A DNA stretch of 64,000 nt from SCUS01 sp966211675 (GTDB taxonomy: Bacteria > Myxococcota_A > Polyangia > Polyangiales > Ga0077539), in NCBI GenBank assembly GCA_966211675.1, contig CBIHPK010000009.1, positions 1 through 64,000 of the forward strand, given 5' to 3'. Positions 8,188-18,000 of the stretch are shown here, one piece after another; the first letter of the stretch is position 1; every line of letters starts with the position of its first letter. Made by a program: the position numbers and the translations under genes. The notes under the pieces are model-generated. The model was not told the DNA's origin. It searched no databases and saw only the letters and a program-made list of their open reading frames with translations.

Positions 8188-9369
8188 CTACGGCTGCGCC
8201 TCGGTGGCCTCCAGGCGGCACTGGTAGGCCGCGCCCGCCCGCGACCCGCCGGTCATCACGGTGTACCGGTTGCGGAAGAGCGGGCACATGAAGCTCACCG
8301 ACGGGCACTGCGTGCCGCAGGCGTCGTCGTTCTCCGCGATGGCGCTCGCGTGCGTGCACGGCCCGTCGCCCGCGCACACCCGCAGCGCGGGGTTGCCCGC
8401 GCAGGTGCCCGCGCCGCAGGCGGAGTTGCAGCCGATGGTGACGCGCGTGCCCGGGGTGCAGGCGAGCGCGCGGTCGACCACCCAGCCGCAGTCGCGGGCG
8501 GTGCCGTCGGTGTCCGCCGCGCACGCGTCCGTGGGGTCATTGGACACCGGGTCGCTCGCGGGGATCTCCACCTCGCGGAAGGACTCGTTGTCGTCATAGT
8601 TGGACTCGGTCAGTCCGCGGAGCTCGTTGATGCGGGCGCGCACCCGGTAGCGCCCCGGGGGCACGTCGGTGATGTCGATATACTGGCAGTCGAGCGCGCG
8701 GTCATAGAGGTCGAACCACCCGGAGTGGATGCCCTGATCGACGCAGGTGTAGACCTCCCGCGGCGGCACCGCGCGGCCCATTCCCATGTAGCGCGCGCTG
8801 TCGAGGAGGCAGAACGACTGCTTGTGGCCTCGGGCGACCTCCGCGTCACCGGACATGGACATCAGCCGATAGTCGGCATAGCCGCGGAAGTGATAGTGCA
8901 TATGACAGGCGCCGTATTCGAAGCGCCCGTCGGGACGGTTGTTGATCACCGGAGGCCCGAGGTAGAGGTCCCCGGCGCCGATGTTGGGGGTGATGAGGTC
9001 GAAGCGCAGCAGGCGGCGGCGGCCCGGCATGGTGCAGCCCTCGAGCACCTCGCACGAGCCCGGCGCGAAGGACCGCGTCTGGATCTGCACCCGGTCGATG
9101 ACGGGAATGAGGTTGGGCAGCGGGCAGCTCGGGTCGGGCTCGAGCACGCCGCCGTCGCGCAGCCGCCGCCGGGGGTCGCAGGGGTCGACCACGTCCGCGG
9201 CGGTGGGGACGTCGACCTTCGCGGGGGCGTCCATGCCAGAGGCGCTGGTGTCCGTCGCGGCGTCGCCCGCGTCGGGGGTCGCGAGGACCGTGGGATCGTC
9301 TCCACACCCGACGAGACCGATGAAGAGCGCAGACGCGGCGAGCCGGGTGACGAGCATGGCGGCGGACAT
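8188..9369 (-). CDS. lysyl oxidase-domain lipoprotein
   Basis: 393 residues. Lipobox LVGC at Cys22, an Asp/Ala-rich linker, then a lysyl oxidase domain at about 85-255. The copper ligands H156, H158 and H160 are in CHMHYHF. Lys183 in GHKQSFC and Tyr222 in FDLYDRALDCQYIDITDVPPG match the two residues that form the lysine tyrosylquinone cofactor in animal LOX. The ESNYDDNESF strand also matches. A Cys-rich tail (roughly 270-380) is extra. It would oxidise primary amines outside the cell. Divergent from the beta-propeller lipoprotein 67 bases away. The start is uncertain: ATG 9369 or 9357; neither has a strong ribosome site. Confidence 0.85.
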   Translation of the reverse strand: MSAAMLVTRLAASALFIGLVGCGDDPTVLATPDAGDAATDTSASGMDAPAKVDVPTAADVVDPCDPRRRLRDGGVLEPDPSCPLPNLIPVIDRVQIQTRSFAPGSCEVLEGCTMPGRRRLLRFDLITPNIGAGDLYLGPPVINNRPDGRFEYGACHMHYHFRGYADYRLMSMSGDAEVARGHKQSFCLLDSARYMGMGRAVPPREVYTCVDQGIHSGWFDLYDRALDCQYIDITDVPPGRYRVRARINELRGLTESNYDDNESFREVEIPASDPVSNDPTDACAADTDGTARDCGWVVDRALACTPGTRVTIGCNSACGAGTCAGNPALRVCAGDGPCTHASAIAENDDACGTQCPSVSFMCPLFRNRYTVMTGGSRAGAAYQCRLEATEAQP

Positions 9370-9436
9370 TGCCAGCGCGGCGGCGGATATGGCAAGAGTC
9401 GCATCCCTGATTGTCACGGTGGAGCTTCGAACCGAC

Positions 9437-11089
9437 ATGAGCGTCATGCGAGCGGGTGCGGTGGTGATCGCGGCGGTGGGCGCGCTCGGATGCGCGGACG
9501 AGCCGAAGACGTTCCGCCCCGACGCGGGACCGAGGGACACGGGCGCCGTCGCCGCCGACCGGGCAGCGCCGGTCGACACGGGGAGCGTGGTGACCGAGGA
9601 CGCGGGCTTCGCGGTCGACCGACCGCCCGTGCAGACGATGCGAGACTTCGTCCGCCCCGGCACTCCCACCGACGCGCCCACGCGCTTCGACGGAGCCGAA
9701 GACCCCGCCGGGGCCCCGGCGCTGGTCTATCCCGAGAACGAGACCATCATTCCCCCCAACCTGCCTTCATTCGAGATCCACTTCCGACCCGGCGCGGGCA
9801 ATGACCTCTTCGAGGTCTCCTTCGCCGGGGCGGTGACCGTCGCCCGCTTCTATACCCGCTGCGTCCCCGTGGGCGGCGGCTGCGCGCTCACCCTCAACGA
9901 GACCGACCTCACGCAGGTGGCCGACGCCGCCCGCGGCCGCGGCAATGTCACCGTCACCGTGCGCGGCACCCGCTCTCCCGACGGCTCCACCGAGGCGAGC
10001 CCCGTGGGCCGCTCGGCGCCCATCACCCTCGGCGTCACGCGCGACTCGCTCCGCGGCGCCGTGTACTGGTGGGCCTCGTCGGGCAGCATCGTCCGCTACG
10101 ACATGGGCACCGCGGGCGCCCGCGCCGAGCTCTTCCTCCGCGGCGACCTGGTCAACTGCGTCGGCTGTCACGCGCTCTCCCGAGACGGAACGCGCATGTG
10201 GGCCGGGCGCGGTCCCATCCCGGGCTTCGTGGCGACGCCGATCATCGACGTGGCGACGCGCAACGCGCTCGGCACTCCCTTCAACGCCAGCTTCGGCAGC
10301 TTCTCTCCCGACAACTCGCGCTACCTCGCCTCCGACGGCGTGCGGCTCGCGCTCCTCAATGGCGGCAACGGGATGCCCGTCCCGGGCCTCGCGGGCGGCA
10401 CCACCGGCTCGATGCCCGACTGGTCTCCCGACGGCACGCAGGCGGTCTTCTCGCGCCCGCAGATCACGCCGCCCTTCGGCCCGACGGGCCACTCCGGCGC
10501 CTCCGACCTGATGCTCATCCCCTGGTCGGGCACCGCCTTCGGGGCGGCCACCACGCTGCTCCGCAGCACCGGGATCAACAACTACTATCCCTCGTTCTCT
10601 CCCGACAACCGCTGGGTGATCTTCAATCGCGCCAACGGGGAGTCTTCGAGCAACCTGGGCGCCCAGCTCTGGGTGACGCCCGCGGCGGGCGGAGAGCCCA
10701 TCCGCCTCACGCGGGCCGACGGCGGCGACGCCAACGGAAACTCCTGGCCCAAGTGGACGCCCTTCGTCGAGCGCACCGGCGGCGAGGTCGACGAGCCCCT
10801 CCTGTGGTTCACCTTCACCAGCCGTCGCGACTACGGCCTGCGCATCCAGCAGCAGGGCCGCGCCCCGGGCGACCGCACCTCGCAGCTCTGGATGGCGGCC
10901 TTCCGCCCGACGACGCGCGGCGGCGACCCGAGCACCCCGGCGTTCTGGCTCCCCTTCCAGAACATCGACCAGGGCAACCACATCGCGCAGTGGGTCCCGT
11001 CGCTGCAGCGCCAGGAGTGCGGCACGGGGATGATGTGCGGCAACAGCGAGACCTGCATCGGCGGCCGCTGCATCGGCGCGCCTCCGTGA
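9437..11089 (+). CDS. monoheme-type beta-propeller (TolB/PD40-like) lipoprotein
   Basis: 550 residues. Signal peptide with lipobox ALGC, an Asp-rich linker (PDAGPRDTG, VTEDAG), an Ig-like region near 95-205, then WD40-like PD40 repeats with SPDNSRYLAS, SPDGTQAVFS and SPDNRWVIFN. A single c-type heme motif CVGCH at 241-245 sits before the propeller. The C terminus is Cys-rich (CGTGMMCGNSETCIGGRCIG). A lipid-anchored monoheme propeller suggests an electron-transfer or binding role at the cell surface. Its stop overlaps the GTG start of the DUF455 gene, so the three plus-strand genes form one translation-coupled unit. Confidence 0.75.
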   Translation: MSVMRAGAVVIAAVGALGCADEPKTFRPDAGPRDTGAVAADRAAPVDTGSVVTEDAGFAVDRPPVQTMRDFVRPGTPTDAPTRFDGAEDPAGAPALVYPENETIIPPNLPSFEIHFRPGAGNDLFEVSFAGAVTVARFYTRCVPVGGGCALTLNETDLTQVADAARGRGNVTVTVRGTRSPDGSTEASPVGRSAPITLGVTRDSLRGAVYWWASSGSIVRYDMGTAGARAELFLRGDLVNCVGCHALSRDGTRMWAGRGPIPGFVATPIIDVATRNALGTPFNASFGSFSPDNSRYLASDGVRLALLNGGNGMPVPGLAGGTTGSMPDWSPDGTQAVFSRPQITPPFGPTGHSGASDLMLIPWSGTAFGAATTLLRSTGINNYYPSFSPDNRWVIFNRANGESSSNLGAQLWVTPAAGGEPIRLTRADGGDANGNSWPKWTPFVERTGGEVDEPLLWFTFTSRRDYGLRIQQQGRAPGDRTSQLWMAAFRPTTRGGDPSTPAFWLPFQNIDQGNHIAQWVPSLQRQECGTGMMCGNSETCIGGRCIGAPP

Positions 11090-11895
11090 CCACCAACGCC
11101 CTCCACGAGTGGGCGCGGGCGTATCTCTTGTCCGATGAGCTGTCGGTAAAGTTCGCGCCCCCCGCTCCTCCGGCCATTACCGACAACGACCCCATCGCCA
11201 TATCGTGTCCCGAGCTGCGCCCGGGGCGTCCAAGGGAGTTCACCCGCATCGAGCGCGCGGAGAAGAGCCCGAAGGCGGGCGCGCTGCGCGACCCGAAGAA
11301 GCGGGCGTGGCTGTTTCACACCTTCATGCACCACGAGCTGCAGGCCGCGGAGCTGATGGCCTGGGCGATCGTGGCCTATGCCGACACGCCGACGGCGTTT
11401 CGACGCGGGCTCGCCAACATCCTGATGGATGAGGTGCGGCACATGGTGCTGTATCGCGAGGCGCTGGAGGCGCTGGGCTGCGCGCTGGGGGACTTCGGGG
11501 TGCGCGACTGGTTCTGGCAGCGGGTGCCCGCGGCGAAGGGTCCGGCGGAGTTCTGCGCGGTGATGGGCCTCGGGCTGGAGGCGGCCAACCTCGATCACAG
11601 CCTGCGATACGCCCGGTGGCTTCGAGAGGCGGGCGACGCGCGAGGGGCCGACCTGCAGGCCCTCATCGGCGAGGAGGAACTCCCGCACGTGCGCTTCGCC
11701 CTGCACTGGTTCAAGCGCTTCGCGGGCGACGCGGAGTTCGCCACGTGGTGCGCGCACCTGCCGCCGCCGCTCTCCCCGGTGCTGCTTCGGGGACTGCCCC
11801 TCGACGCCGAGCGCCGCGCCCGCGCCGGGATGGACCGGTCGTTCATCGAGCAGCTCGCGAGCGTGCGCTTCGACCCGAAGGCGTCGCGGGCGTGA
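11086..11895 (+). CDS. DUF455-family ferritin-like protein
   Basis: 269 residues from GTG 11086 (GTGA overlap with the previous stop). The mostly helical sequence carries a complete set of di-iron ligands: Glu84 in HHELQAAEL, Glu116/His119 in DEVRH, Glu165 in GLGLEAANLD, and Glu198/His201 in EELPH. This fits the DUF455 (PF04305) branch of the ferritin-like superfamily, which is distantly like the tRNA hydroxylase MiaE. The family's substrate is not established. Coupling to an ATP-grasp-like gene and a monoheme lipoprotein suggests a shared oxidative pathway. Confidence 0.8.
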   Translation: MTTNALHEWARAYLLSDELSVKFAPPAPPAITDNDPIAISCPELRPGRPREFTRIERAEKSPKAGALRDPKKRAWLFHTFMHHELQAAELMAWAIVAYADTPTAFRRGLANILMDEVRHMVLYREALEALGCALGDFGVRDWFWQRVPAAKGPAEFCAVMGLGLEAANLDHSLRYARWLREAGDARGADLQALIGEEELPHVRFALHWFKRFAGDAEFATWCAHLPPPLSPVLLRGLPLDAERRARAGMDRSFIEQLASVRFDPKASRA

Positions 11896-12752
11896 CCCGG
11901 GAGCCCCGGCTGTGGGTGCTCAACTTCGACGCCGAGGACGAGCTCGCCCGACCCGGCGCGATGACCCCTTCGCCGAGGCTCCGCACGCGCTTCGAGCAGC
12001 TCGCGCCGCGCACCGCGCTGCTGGCACCCAACGATCGGCGGCTCGATGAGTTCGCTCCGCCCGACCCGGCGTGGCGGGGGATGCAGGGCGCCGCGTGGTG
12101 CCCGACGCCGAGGGCGTTGAGGGCGCTGGAGAGGGCCGGAGCGCGGCTGCCGGAGGCTCCGTCCGCGGAGGTGCTGCGCGCGGCCAACCACCGTCGCTTG
12201 ATGGAGGGGCGCCTGGAGTCGCTGCCGGGCGCGCGGTACGTCCACACGCGCGCGGAGTACGAAGAGACCGTCGCGAAGGGATCGCTCTCCGGCGCGTGGC
12301 TCCTGAAGCGGGCATGGTCCTACAACGGGCGGGGGCGATGCCGGTGGAGGGAGGGAGCGGAGGACCCGCACGTGGCGCGCTGGGTCGACGCCGCGCTGGC
12401 GACCGGGGAGGGATTGCAGGTGGAGCCGGAGGTGCCGCGCACGCTCGACGTGGGGCTGCACGGCGAGCTCGACCGCGAGGGCGAGGCGGTTCTCGGGGCG
12501 CTGACGGTGCAGCGCTGCGACGCCTTCGGGGCGTGGGAGTCGACCGCGCTCGCGGAGCCGGGGACCCTCACCGACGAGGAGTCACGGAAGCTGGAGGACG
12601 CGCTGCGGTCGGTGGTGGCGGCGCTGCGCTCGGTCGGGTACTTCGGACCCTTCGGCGTGGACGCCTATCGGTGGACGGAGGGCTTCGTGCCCTGCTGCGA
12701 CGTGAACGCGCGCTACACGATGGGCTGGGCCGTGGGGATGTCCGGCGGCTGA
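11892..12752 (+). CDS. ATP-grasp-like enzyme of unknown substrate
   Basis: 286 residues from GTG 11892, overlapping the DUF455 stop by 4 bases. The N-terminal LWVLNFDAEDELARPG, the central nucleotide-binding strand AWLLKRAWSYNGRGRCRW, a QVEPEV segment and the C-terminal FVPCCDVNARYTMGWAV resemble ATP-grasp ligases, in which a Lys binds ATP and a late Glu/Asp-x-Asn pair binds magnesium. It is shorter than classical ATP-grasp proteins (above 300 residues). It probably joins a carboxylate to an amine or thiol. The assignment rests on motif pattern only; the gene pairing with DUF455 is more informative than the sequence itself. Confidence 0.6.
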   Translation: MTREPRLWVLNFDAEDELARPGAMTPSPRLRTRFEQLAPRTALLAPNDRRLDEFAPPDPAWRGMQGAAWCPTPRALRALERAGARLPEAPSAEVLRAANHRRLMEGRLESLPGARYVHTRAEYEETVAKGSLSGAWLLKRAWSYNGRGRCRWREGAEDPHVARWVDAALATGEGLQVEPEVPRTLDVGLHGELDREGEAVLGALTVQRCDAFGAWESTALAEPGTLTDEESRKLEDALRSVVAALRSVGYFGPFGVDAYRWTEGFVPCCDVNARYTMGWAVGMSGG

Positions 12753-12760
12753 AGCGCCGC

Positions 12761-13564
12761 TCAGCGGAAGCCGAAGAGCGCGCACGCGTTGTCCGTGGTG
12801 ACCTGCGAGACGTGCTCGAGGGTCTGTCCGCGGAGCGTGGCGAGGGACTGCGCGATCACCGGCAGGTCGCACGGCTCGCAGCGGCGGTCGGAGCGGTCGA
12901 CGCCCGTGGGCAGCTGGTCGGGCGCGTCGGTCTCGACGAGCATCCGGTGGTCGGGCACGGCCTTGGCGCTGTCGATGGGGCTGCGGGCGCGAGGCCGGGT
13001 GATGGCGCCGCCGAAGGAGAGGTGGAAGCCCAGCTCGGTCCACGCGCGCACGAGGTCGGGGCCGCCGGAGTAGCTGTGCACCATGCCCCGCCGCGTCGGC
13101 AGCGGAACCGAGCGGAGCAGCGTCAGCGCGAGGGCGTGCGAGCGCACCACGTGGAGCACCAGCGGCAGGTCGAGCGCGGCGGCGACGGCGACCTGCGCCA
13201 TGAATACCTGGCGCTGTAACATCGGGTCGACGATGGCGGGGTCCAGGGACGCGTCGAGGCCGCACTCGCCGATGGCCACCACCCGGTCGCGGTGGGCCTG
13301 CACGGTGGCCGCGAGCTCCTTGAGGCCGCGGTCGAGGGCGGCGCGCGGGAGCGTGAGCAGCGCGTGGGGGTGGATGCCGAGGGCCACGACGCGCTCGCGG
13401 GGGAGGGCGCAGTCGAGGGTGGCGCGCCAGGTGTCGGGCCGCACCGAGGGGACGACCGCGCGGGTGACGTGCCGGGCGCGGGCGCGCTCCCAGACGGCGT
13501 CGCGGTCCGAGGAGAACGCGGGGAGGTCGAGGTGGCAGTGCGCGTCGACGAGGGCGGTGGTCAC
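12761..13564 (-). CDS. tatD: TatD-family metal-dependent hydrolase
   Basis: 267 residues from GTG 13564, which overlaps the stop of the small gene before it. TIM-barrel amidohydrolase landmarks are all visible: DAHCHLD at the start, ALGIHPH, AIGECGLD, LPLVLHVV, MVHSYSG and VETDAPDQLP, matching the metal-ligand positions of TatD DNases and uncharacterised YcfH/YjjV relatives. A CEPC pair near the C terminus is unusual. TatD proteins have 3'-5' DNase activity and quality-control roles. Last gene of an smpB operon. Confidence 0.88.
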   Translation of the reverse strand: MTTALVDAHCHLDLPAFSSDRDAVWERARARHVTRAVVPSVRPDTWRATLDCALPRERVVALGIHPHALLTLPRAALDRGLKELAATVQAHRDRVVAIGECGLDASLDPAIVDPMLQRQVFMAQVAVAAALDLPLVLHVVRSHALALTLLRSVPLPTRRGMVHSYSGGPDLVRAWTELGFHLSFGGAITRPRARSPIDSAKAVPDHRMLVETDAPDQLPTGVDRSDRRCEPCDLPVIAQSLATLRGQTLEHVSQVTTDNACALFGFR

Positions 13565-13830
13565 GAAGGGTTCACGCCGGTCGCGACGGCGCGGGCGAAG
13601 GCCTCGCGGACGGCGACGGTGGCGCTCACCAGGCGTCCGCGCACCACGAAGGCGTCGGGCTCCTTGCGCGACCCTGCCACCTTCAGCGTGAAGGCGTGGG
13701 CCTCGTCGAGGGTGCCCTGCGCGGGCGCGCCGGGCGGAAAGGGACGCGTGGAGCGCACCGTCACCTGGATGCCCTCCACGGCGGCGACCGTCGCCTCGCC
13801 GTCGTCGGACCACCGGATGAGGCCGCTCAA
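13561..13830 (-). CDS. small conserved-looking protein, PilZ-like by pattern
   Basis: 89 residues. The start is inferred as TTG 13830, which overlaps the smpB stop (ATTGA), and the end overlaps the tatD GTG (GTGA). An all-beta pattern (LIRWSDDGEATVAAVEGIQVTV, PFPPGAPAQGTL, HAFTLKVAGS, FVVRGRLVSAT) followed by one helix resembles a PilZ domain, but the RxxxR c-di-GMP motif is not present. An open frame extends further upstream inside smpB in another frame and is not used. Function unknown. Confidence 0.65.
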   Translation of the reverse strand: MSGLIRWSDDGEATVAAVEGIQVTVRSTRPFPPGAPAQGTLDEAHAFTLKVAGSRKEPDAFVVRGRLVSATVAVREAFARAVATGVNPS

Positions 13831-14303
13831 TGCATCCTCCGCTTGATGGCGGCGCGCGCCTCGCGGTCGCCCTCGCGGCGCTTGATCTCCTGGCGGCGGT
13901 CGGCCCCGTCCTTGGCGTGCGCGAGGCCGAGCTCGATCTTCACCTTGCTGTCCTTGAAGTAGGCCTTGAGGGCGATGAGCGTGTAGCCCTTCTGCGAGAC
14001 CTTGCCGTCGATGCGGTCGATCTCCGCGCGGTGCGCGAGCAGCCGCCGGGCGCGCTTCTCCTCCGGCCGGGCGCCGGTCGCGTACTTGTACGGCGCGATG
14101 TACGCGTTGATGAGCGTGAGCTGCCCGTTGAGGACCATCGCGTACGTGTCCCCGAGCTCCATCTTGCCCGCGCGGAGGCTCTTCACCTCTCCGCCGGTCA
14201 GCACGATGCCCACCTCGATGCGCTCGTCGACCGTGTAGCGCATCGAGGCGCGGCGGTTCTCGGAGATGAGCTTGTACCCGTCGGCGGGGTTCGGGGTGGC
14301 CAT
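13827..14303 (-). CDS. smpB: SsrA-binding protein SmpB
   Basis: 158 residues, the usual length. SmpB brings tmRNA to stalled ribosomes for trans-translation. Typical segments are present: NRRASMRYTVDERIEVGIVLTGGEVKSLRAGKM with the GEVKSLR core, INAYIAPYKYA, KRARRLLAHRAEIDRI, GYTLIALKAYFK and a basic tail ending KRRMH that mimics codon-anticodon pairing. First gene of the smpB, small protein, tatD operon. No ssrA gene is seen in this window. ATG 14303; the comF gene diverges 66 bases away. Confidence 0.97.
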   Translation of the reverse strand: MATPNPADGYKLISENRRASMRYTVDERIEVGIVLTGGEVKSLRAGKMELGDTYAMVLNGQLTLINAYIAPYKYATGARPEEKRARRLLAHRAEIDRIDGKVSQKGYTLIALKAYFKDSKVKIELGLAHAKDGADRRQEIKRREGDREARAAIKRRMH

Positions 14304-14369
14304 GGCGACGGAGCGGTGTAGCACGCCCTCGCACGCAACGTGCGTTCTCCGGCGTCGCGACAAGCGCCC

Positions 14370-15035
14370 ATGCGCTGCGTCCCCCTCTCCTGGCTCACGG
14401 CCCCCGTCCTCGCGCTCGCCGACCTGCTCGCTCCGCACGGCTGCGTCGCGTGCGGCGAGCCCGTCACCCGCGCCGCCCTCTGCGAGCTCTGCGCGGTGTC
14501 GCTGCTCGACGCGCCCGACCCATTGCCCGGCATCCTCGTCGCCCACGAGCACGGCGGCGCCCTCGCGCGGGCGGTTTACCGTGCCAAGTATGACGGCGAC
14601 CCGACGCGCGGGCGTCGGCTGGGCGCGCTGCTGGTCCCGCTGACCGCGCGGCTCGCGCGGCCGGTGGGGTGCGTGCTCCCGGTGCCGCTGCACCCGCGGC
14701 GGCTGCGGCAGCGCGGGTACAACCAGTCGATGGAGCTCGCCCGCCCGGTGGCCCGCGCGCTGGGCTGCCCGCTGCTCGCGGAGGGGCTCGTGCGGACGCG
14801 CGACACTCCCACGCAGACCACGCTCGCGAGGGCCGCGCGCGAGGCCAACGTGGCGGGGGTGTTCCGCGCGGCGGCGGCGCGGGCGATGGAGGGCGCTCAC
14901 GTGGTGGTGGTCGACGACGTGGTCACCACCGGGGCGACCCTGGGCGCCGCGATGGCGGCGGCGCGCGCGGCGGGCGCGGCCTCGGTCACCGGCCTCGCGC
15001 TGTCCCGGATGCCCCGCTGGAACGCGCAGGGCTGA
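14370..15035 (+). CDS. comF: ComF-family phosphoribosyltransferase-like protein
   Basis: 221 residues. An N-terminal zinc-finger type pair (CVACGEP and LCELC) and a C-terminal type I PRTase fold with VVVVDDVVTTGATL near residues 175-190 define ComF. RAKYDGD and LPVPLHPRRLRQRGYNQS are also family motifs. ComF helps uptake of single-stranded DNA during natural transformation in Gram-positives and Haemophilus; in other bacteria its role is less clear. Starts at MRCVPLSW (14370). It converges on the kinase-AAA gene with no gap. Confidence 0.9.
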   Translation: MRCVPLSWLTAPVLALADLLAPHGCVACGEPVTRAALCELCAVSLLDAPDPLPGILVAHEHGGALARAVYRAKYDGDPTRGRRLGALLVPLTARLARPVGCVLPVPLHPRRLRQRGYNQSMELARPVARALGCPLLAEGLVRTRDTPTQTTLARAAREANVAGVFRAAAARAMEGAHVVVVDDVVTTGATLGAAMAAARAAGAASVTGLALSRMPRWNAQG

Positions 15036-18000
15036 TCAGCCCGCCGTGACCCGGTCGAGCCACCGCAGCCGCCCCGTCGCGCCGTAGCTCTCCCAGAGCG
15101 CTCGCGCCCTCGCCAGCACCTCCTCCCGCTCGGGTCCCGCGGGCATGATGTACAGCGCCAGCAGCGTCTCCGCGTGCGCCGCCTCGCCGCGCTGCCCGCC
15201 CTCTCGCGCCAGGGCCAGCGCCTCGCGCCACCGCGCGCTCGCCTCCGTCGCGTCGCCGCCCGCCCACGCGAGCGTTCCGCTCCAGCGCATCGCCAGCGCG
15301 CGCCCCACCGGGTGCGCCTTCGCCCACCGCTGCACGCGCACCACCGCCGCCGCGAACCTCCCCCGGTCGAGCCCATCGGCGCGCTGCGCCGCGTGGAAGA
15401 CCTCGAGCGTCCCCTCCCACAGGTGCACCGCCGTCGGCGGGATCGCCCGCTCGTTGCCGACGCCCCGCAGCGCCTCGTCGGCGAGCGCCACGGCCTCGTC
15501 GAGGCGCCGCTCCCAGAGGTGCACCACCGCCTGCATCGACTGGTTGAGCGAGCGCACGAGCGCGTCCGCCCGGTCGGGGTACCGCCCGAGCATCGCCAGC
15601 GCCGCCTTCGCGGCGGGCAGGTCGCCGCCCGACAGGTGCGCGAAGGCCTCGGTGTGGATGAGCGCCGCCCGCTGCCCGAACATGTCGTCGCCGAGCGCGT
15701 CCATGGCCACCGCGACGGCGTCCCGCATCGCGTCGATGCGCCCGTCGTACCAGTGCAGCATCGCCAGCACCGAGGTGCAGAGGCCCTCGTCGAGCCGGTC
15801 GCCGTTGAAGCGCGTCTGCGCGATCGCCGCGTCGATCAGCCCCCGCGCCCTCGCCCGCTCGTCGCGGCCCATGCGCCAGACCGCCTCGAGCAGCGAGGCC
15901 GCCGAGCGCCCGCGCCAGGTCACGCCCGCCTCCGCCGGAGGCGCCGCCGCGGCCGCCCCCGCCCGGTCGAAATAGCGCTGCGCCAGCGCGTCGAGACCGA
16001 GCGTCCCCGCGGCGTAGCCCAGGGCCCCGAGGGCGTCGACGTGCGCGTCGCCCGCGCGCTCGGCCAGGTTCGCCGCCGCGAGGCTCGCGGCCAGCACCGC
16101 CGCCGCGTCCCCGCGGAAGATCGCCACGTGCGCGAGCTTGCCCGCGGCGTGCGCGGCGATGGTGAGCCCCTCGCGCTCGCCCGCGTTCGCCCGCCGCATC
16201 CGCAGCCCGTGCTGCACCTGCTCCAGCACGTGCCCCAGCAGGAAGCCCACGCGCCGGACGGGGGTCTCCGGCACCCTGGGCTCGTAGGGCTCCATCGCCG
16301 CGACGAGCCAGCGCTCGGCCTGCTTGAAGTCGCCCATCACGAAGGACGCGTCGCCCGCCTGCCAGCACCAGCGCGCCATGGCGAGCCTCGTCGCGTCGTC
16401 GTGCGCCCTTCCCCGGTGCCACTCGATCGCGATCCTCAGGTAGCGGATCGCGTCCGCGAAGGCGCCGTCCCGGTACGACCGCTCCCCCGCGTGGCCTGCG
16501 TGGAAGGCCTCGCGCTCCGGCTCGCCCGCCTCGCGCCAGTGCATCGCCAGGTCGCCGTGGAGCATCCCCAGCTCGGGGTCGCGGCGCAGCGCGGCCTCCA
16601 GGGCCTTCGCGGCGCGCAGGTGCAGCACCTTCCGCCGCGGGGGCGCGAGGTCTCCCCAGGCCGCCTCGCGCAGCTTGTCGTGCACCAGCCTGAAGCGATC
16701 GCCCCCGGCCTCCTCCACGATCTGCCGGTGCGACAGCTCGCGCAGCGCGTCGATCACCGACGCCTCCGGGAGGTCCGACACGGCGACGAGCACGGCGGTC
16801 TCCGCCTCGCGGCCCAGCACCGCGGCGGCCTCCACCACGGCGCGCGCGTCCGGCGCGAGCCCGCGCAGGCGTCGCCCCACGAGCTCGAGCAGGGAGCTCG
16901 GCGTGGGCAGCGCCGCGGCCCCGCGCTCGTCGAGCAGCCAGCGGCCGTCGAGGTCGCGGCTGAGGATCCCCTCCGCGATGGCCATGCGGAGGTACTCGGA
17001 GACGTAGAAGGGGTTGCCCTGCGAGTGCTCGGCGAGGAAGTCCACGAGCGCGGCCGGCGGCTCGGCGAGCGCGAGCATGTCGGACACCAGCGCGGACACC
17101 GAGCGCCCCGCGAGGCTGCCCACCTTCACCCGCGTCACGGCCTCCGAGGCCAGCAGCCGCGGCAGGGTGTCGCCGAGCTCGTCGTCCCGGAAGGTCCCGA
17201 CCACCAGCACGCGGTGCGTCGCGAAGAACGCCGGGTTCAGCGAGGCCAGCAGGGTGATGGTGAGGTCGTCGGCCCACTGGAGGTCGTCGATGACCAGCAT
17301 CAGGGCCTCGTCCTTCGAGACCGCCGCGAGGGTGTCGCGCACCGCCTCGAGCGCTCGCCGACGCGCGGCCGGCGCGGGCAGCTCCGGGAGCTCGGGCAGC
17401 TCCGCGAAGCCGGTCACCGCCGCGATGGACGGCTCGTAGAGCGCGAGCACGCGGGCCCAGGTGCCGAGCCACTTCGCGAAGGTCGCCTCGCCCTCGTCGC
17501 TGCACCGGTCGGCGATCGCCTGGAACAGCCCCCGGAACGGGTGCAGCGCCGACCCGCGGCCCTCCACGCCCACGTCGAGCGCCGGGCCCGTGCGCCCCCC
17601 GTGCGTCGCCGTGCGGCCCGGCTCGGCGCCCGAGGCGCGAGGGAGCGACACGCACTCGCCCGCGGCCACGAGCACGTCGGCGCGCCCGGCGTGCAGGGCG
17701 ATCTCCGCGACGATGCGGGTCTTGCCGACGCCGCTCTCGCCGCCGAGCAGCACGATTCCGCCGCGGCCCTCGCGGAGGTCGAGCACGCGCCGCTGGAGGG
17801 CGGCGAGGGTCTCCTCGCGGCCGATGATCCCGGGGCGGTAGAGGTAGGCCGAGGGCTTGACCGGGGGCGTCGACGCGCGGGCCTCGCCGCCTCGCCGGGC
17901 CTGCGAGATCTCCCAGAGCGCGCGGGCCACGTCGTCGGCGTGCCCGACGCGCTCGCGCGGGGTCTTCGCGAGGAGGCGCAGCACCAGCTGGTCGAGCGCG

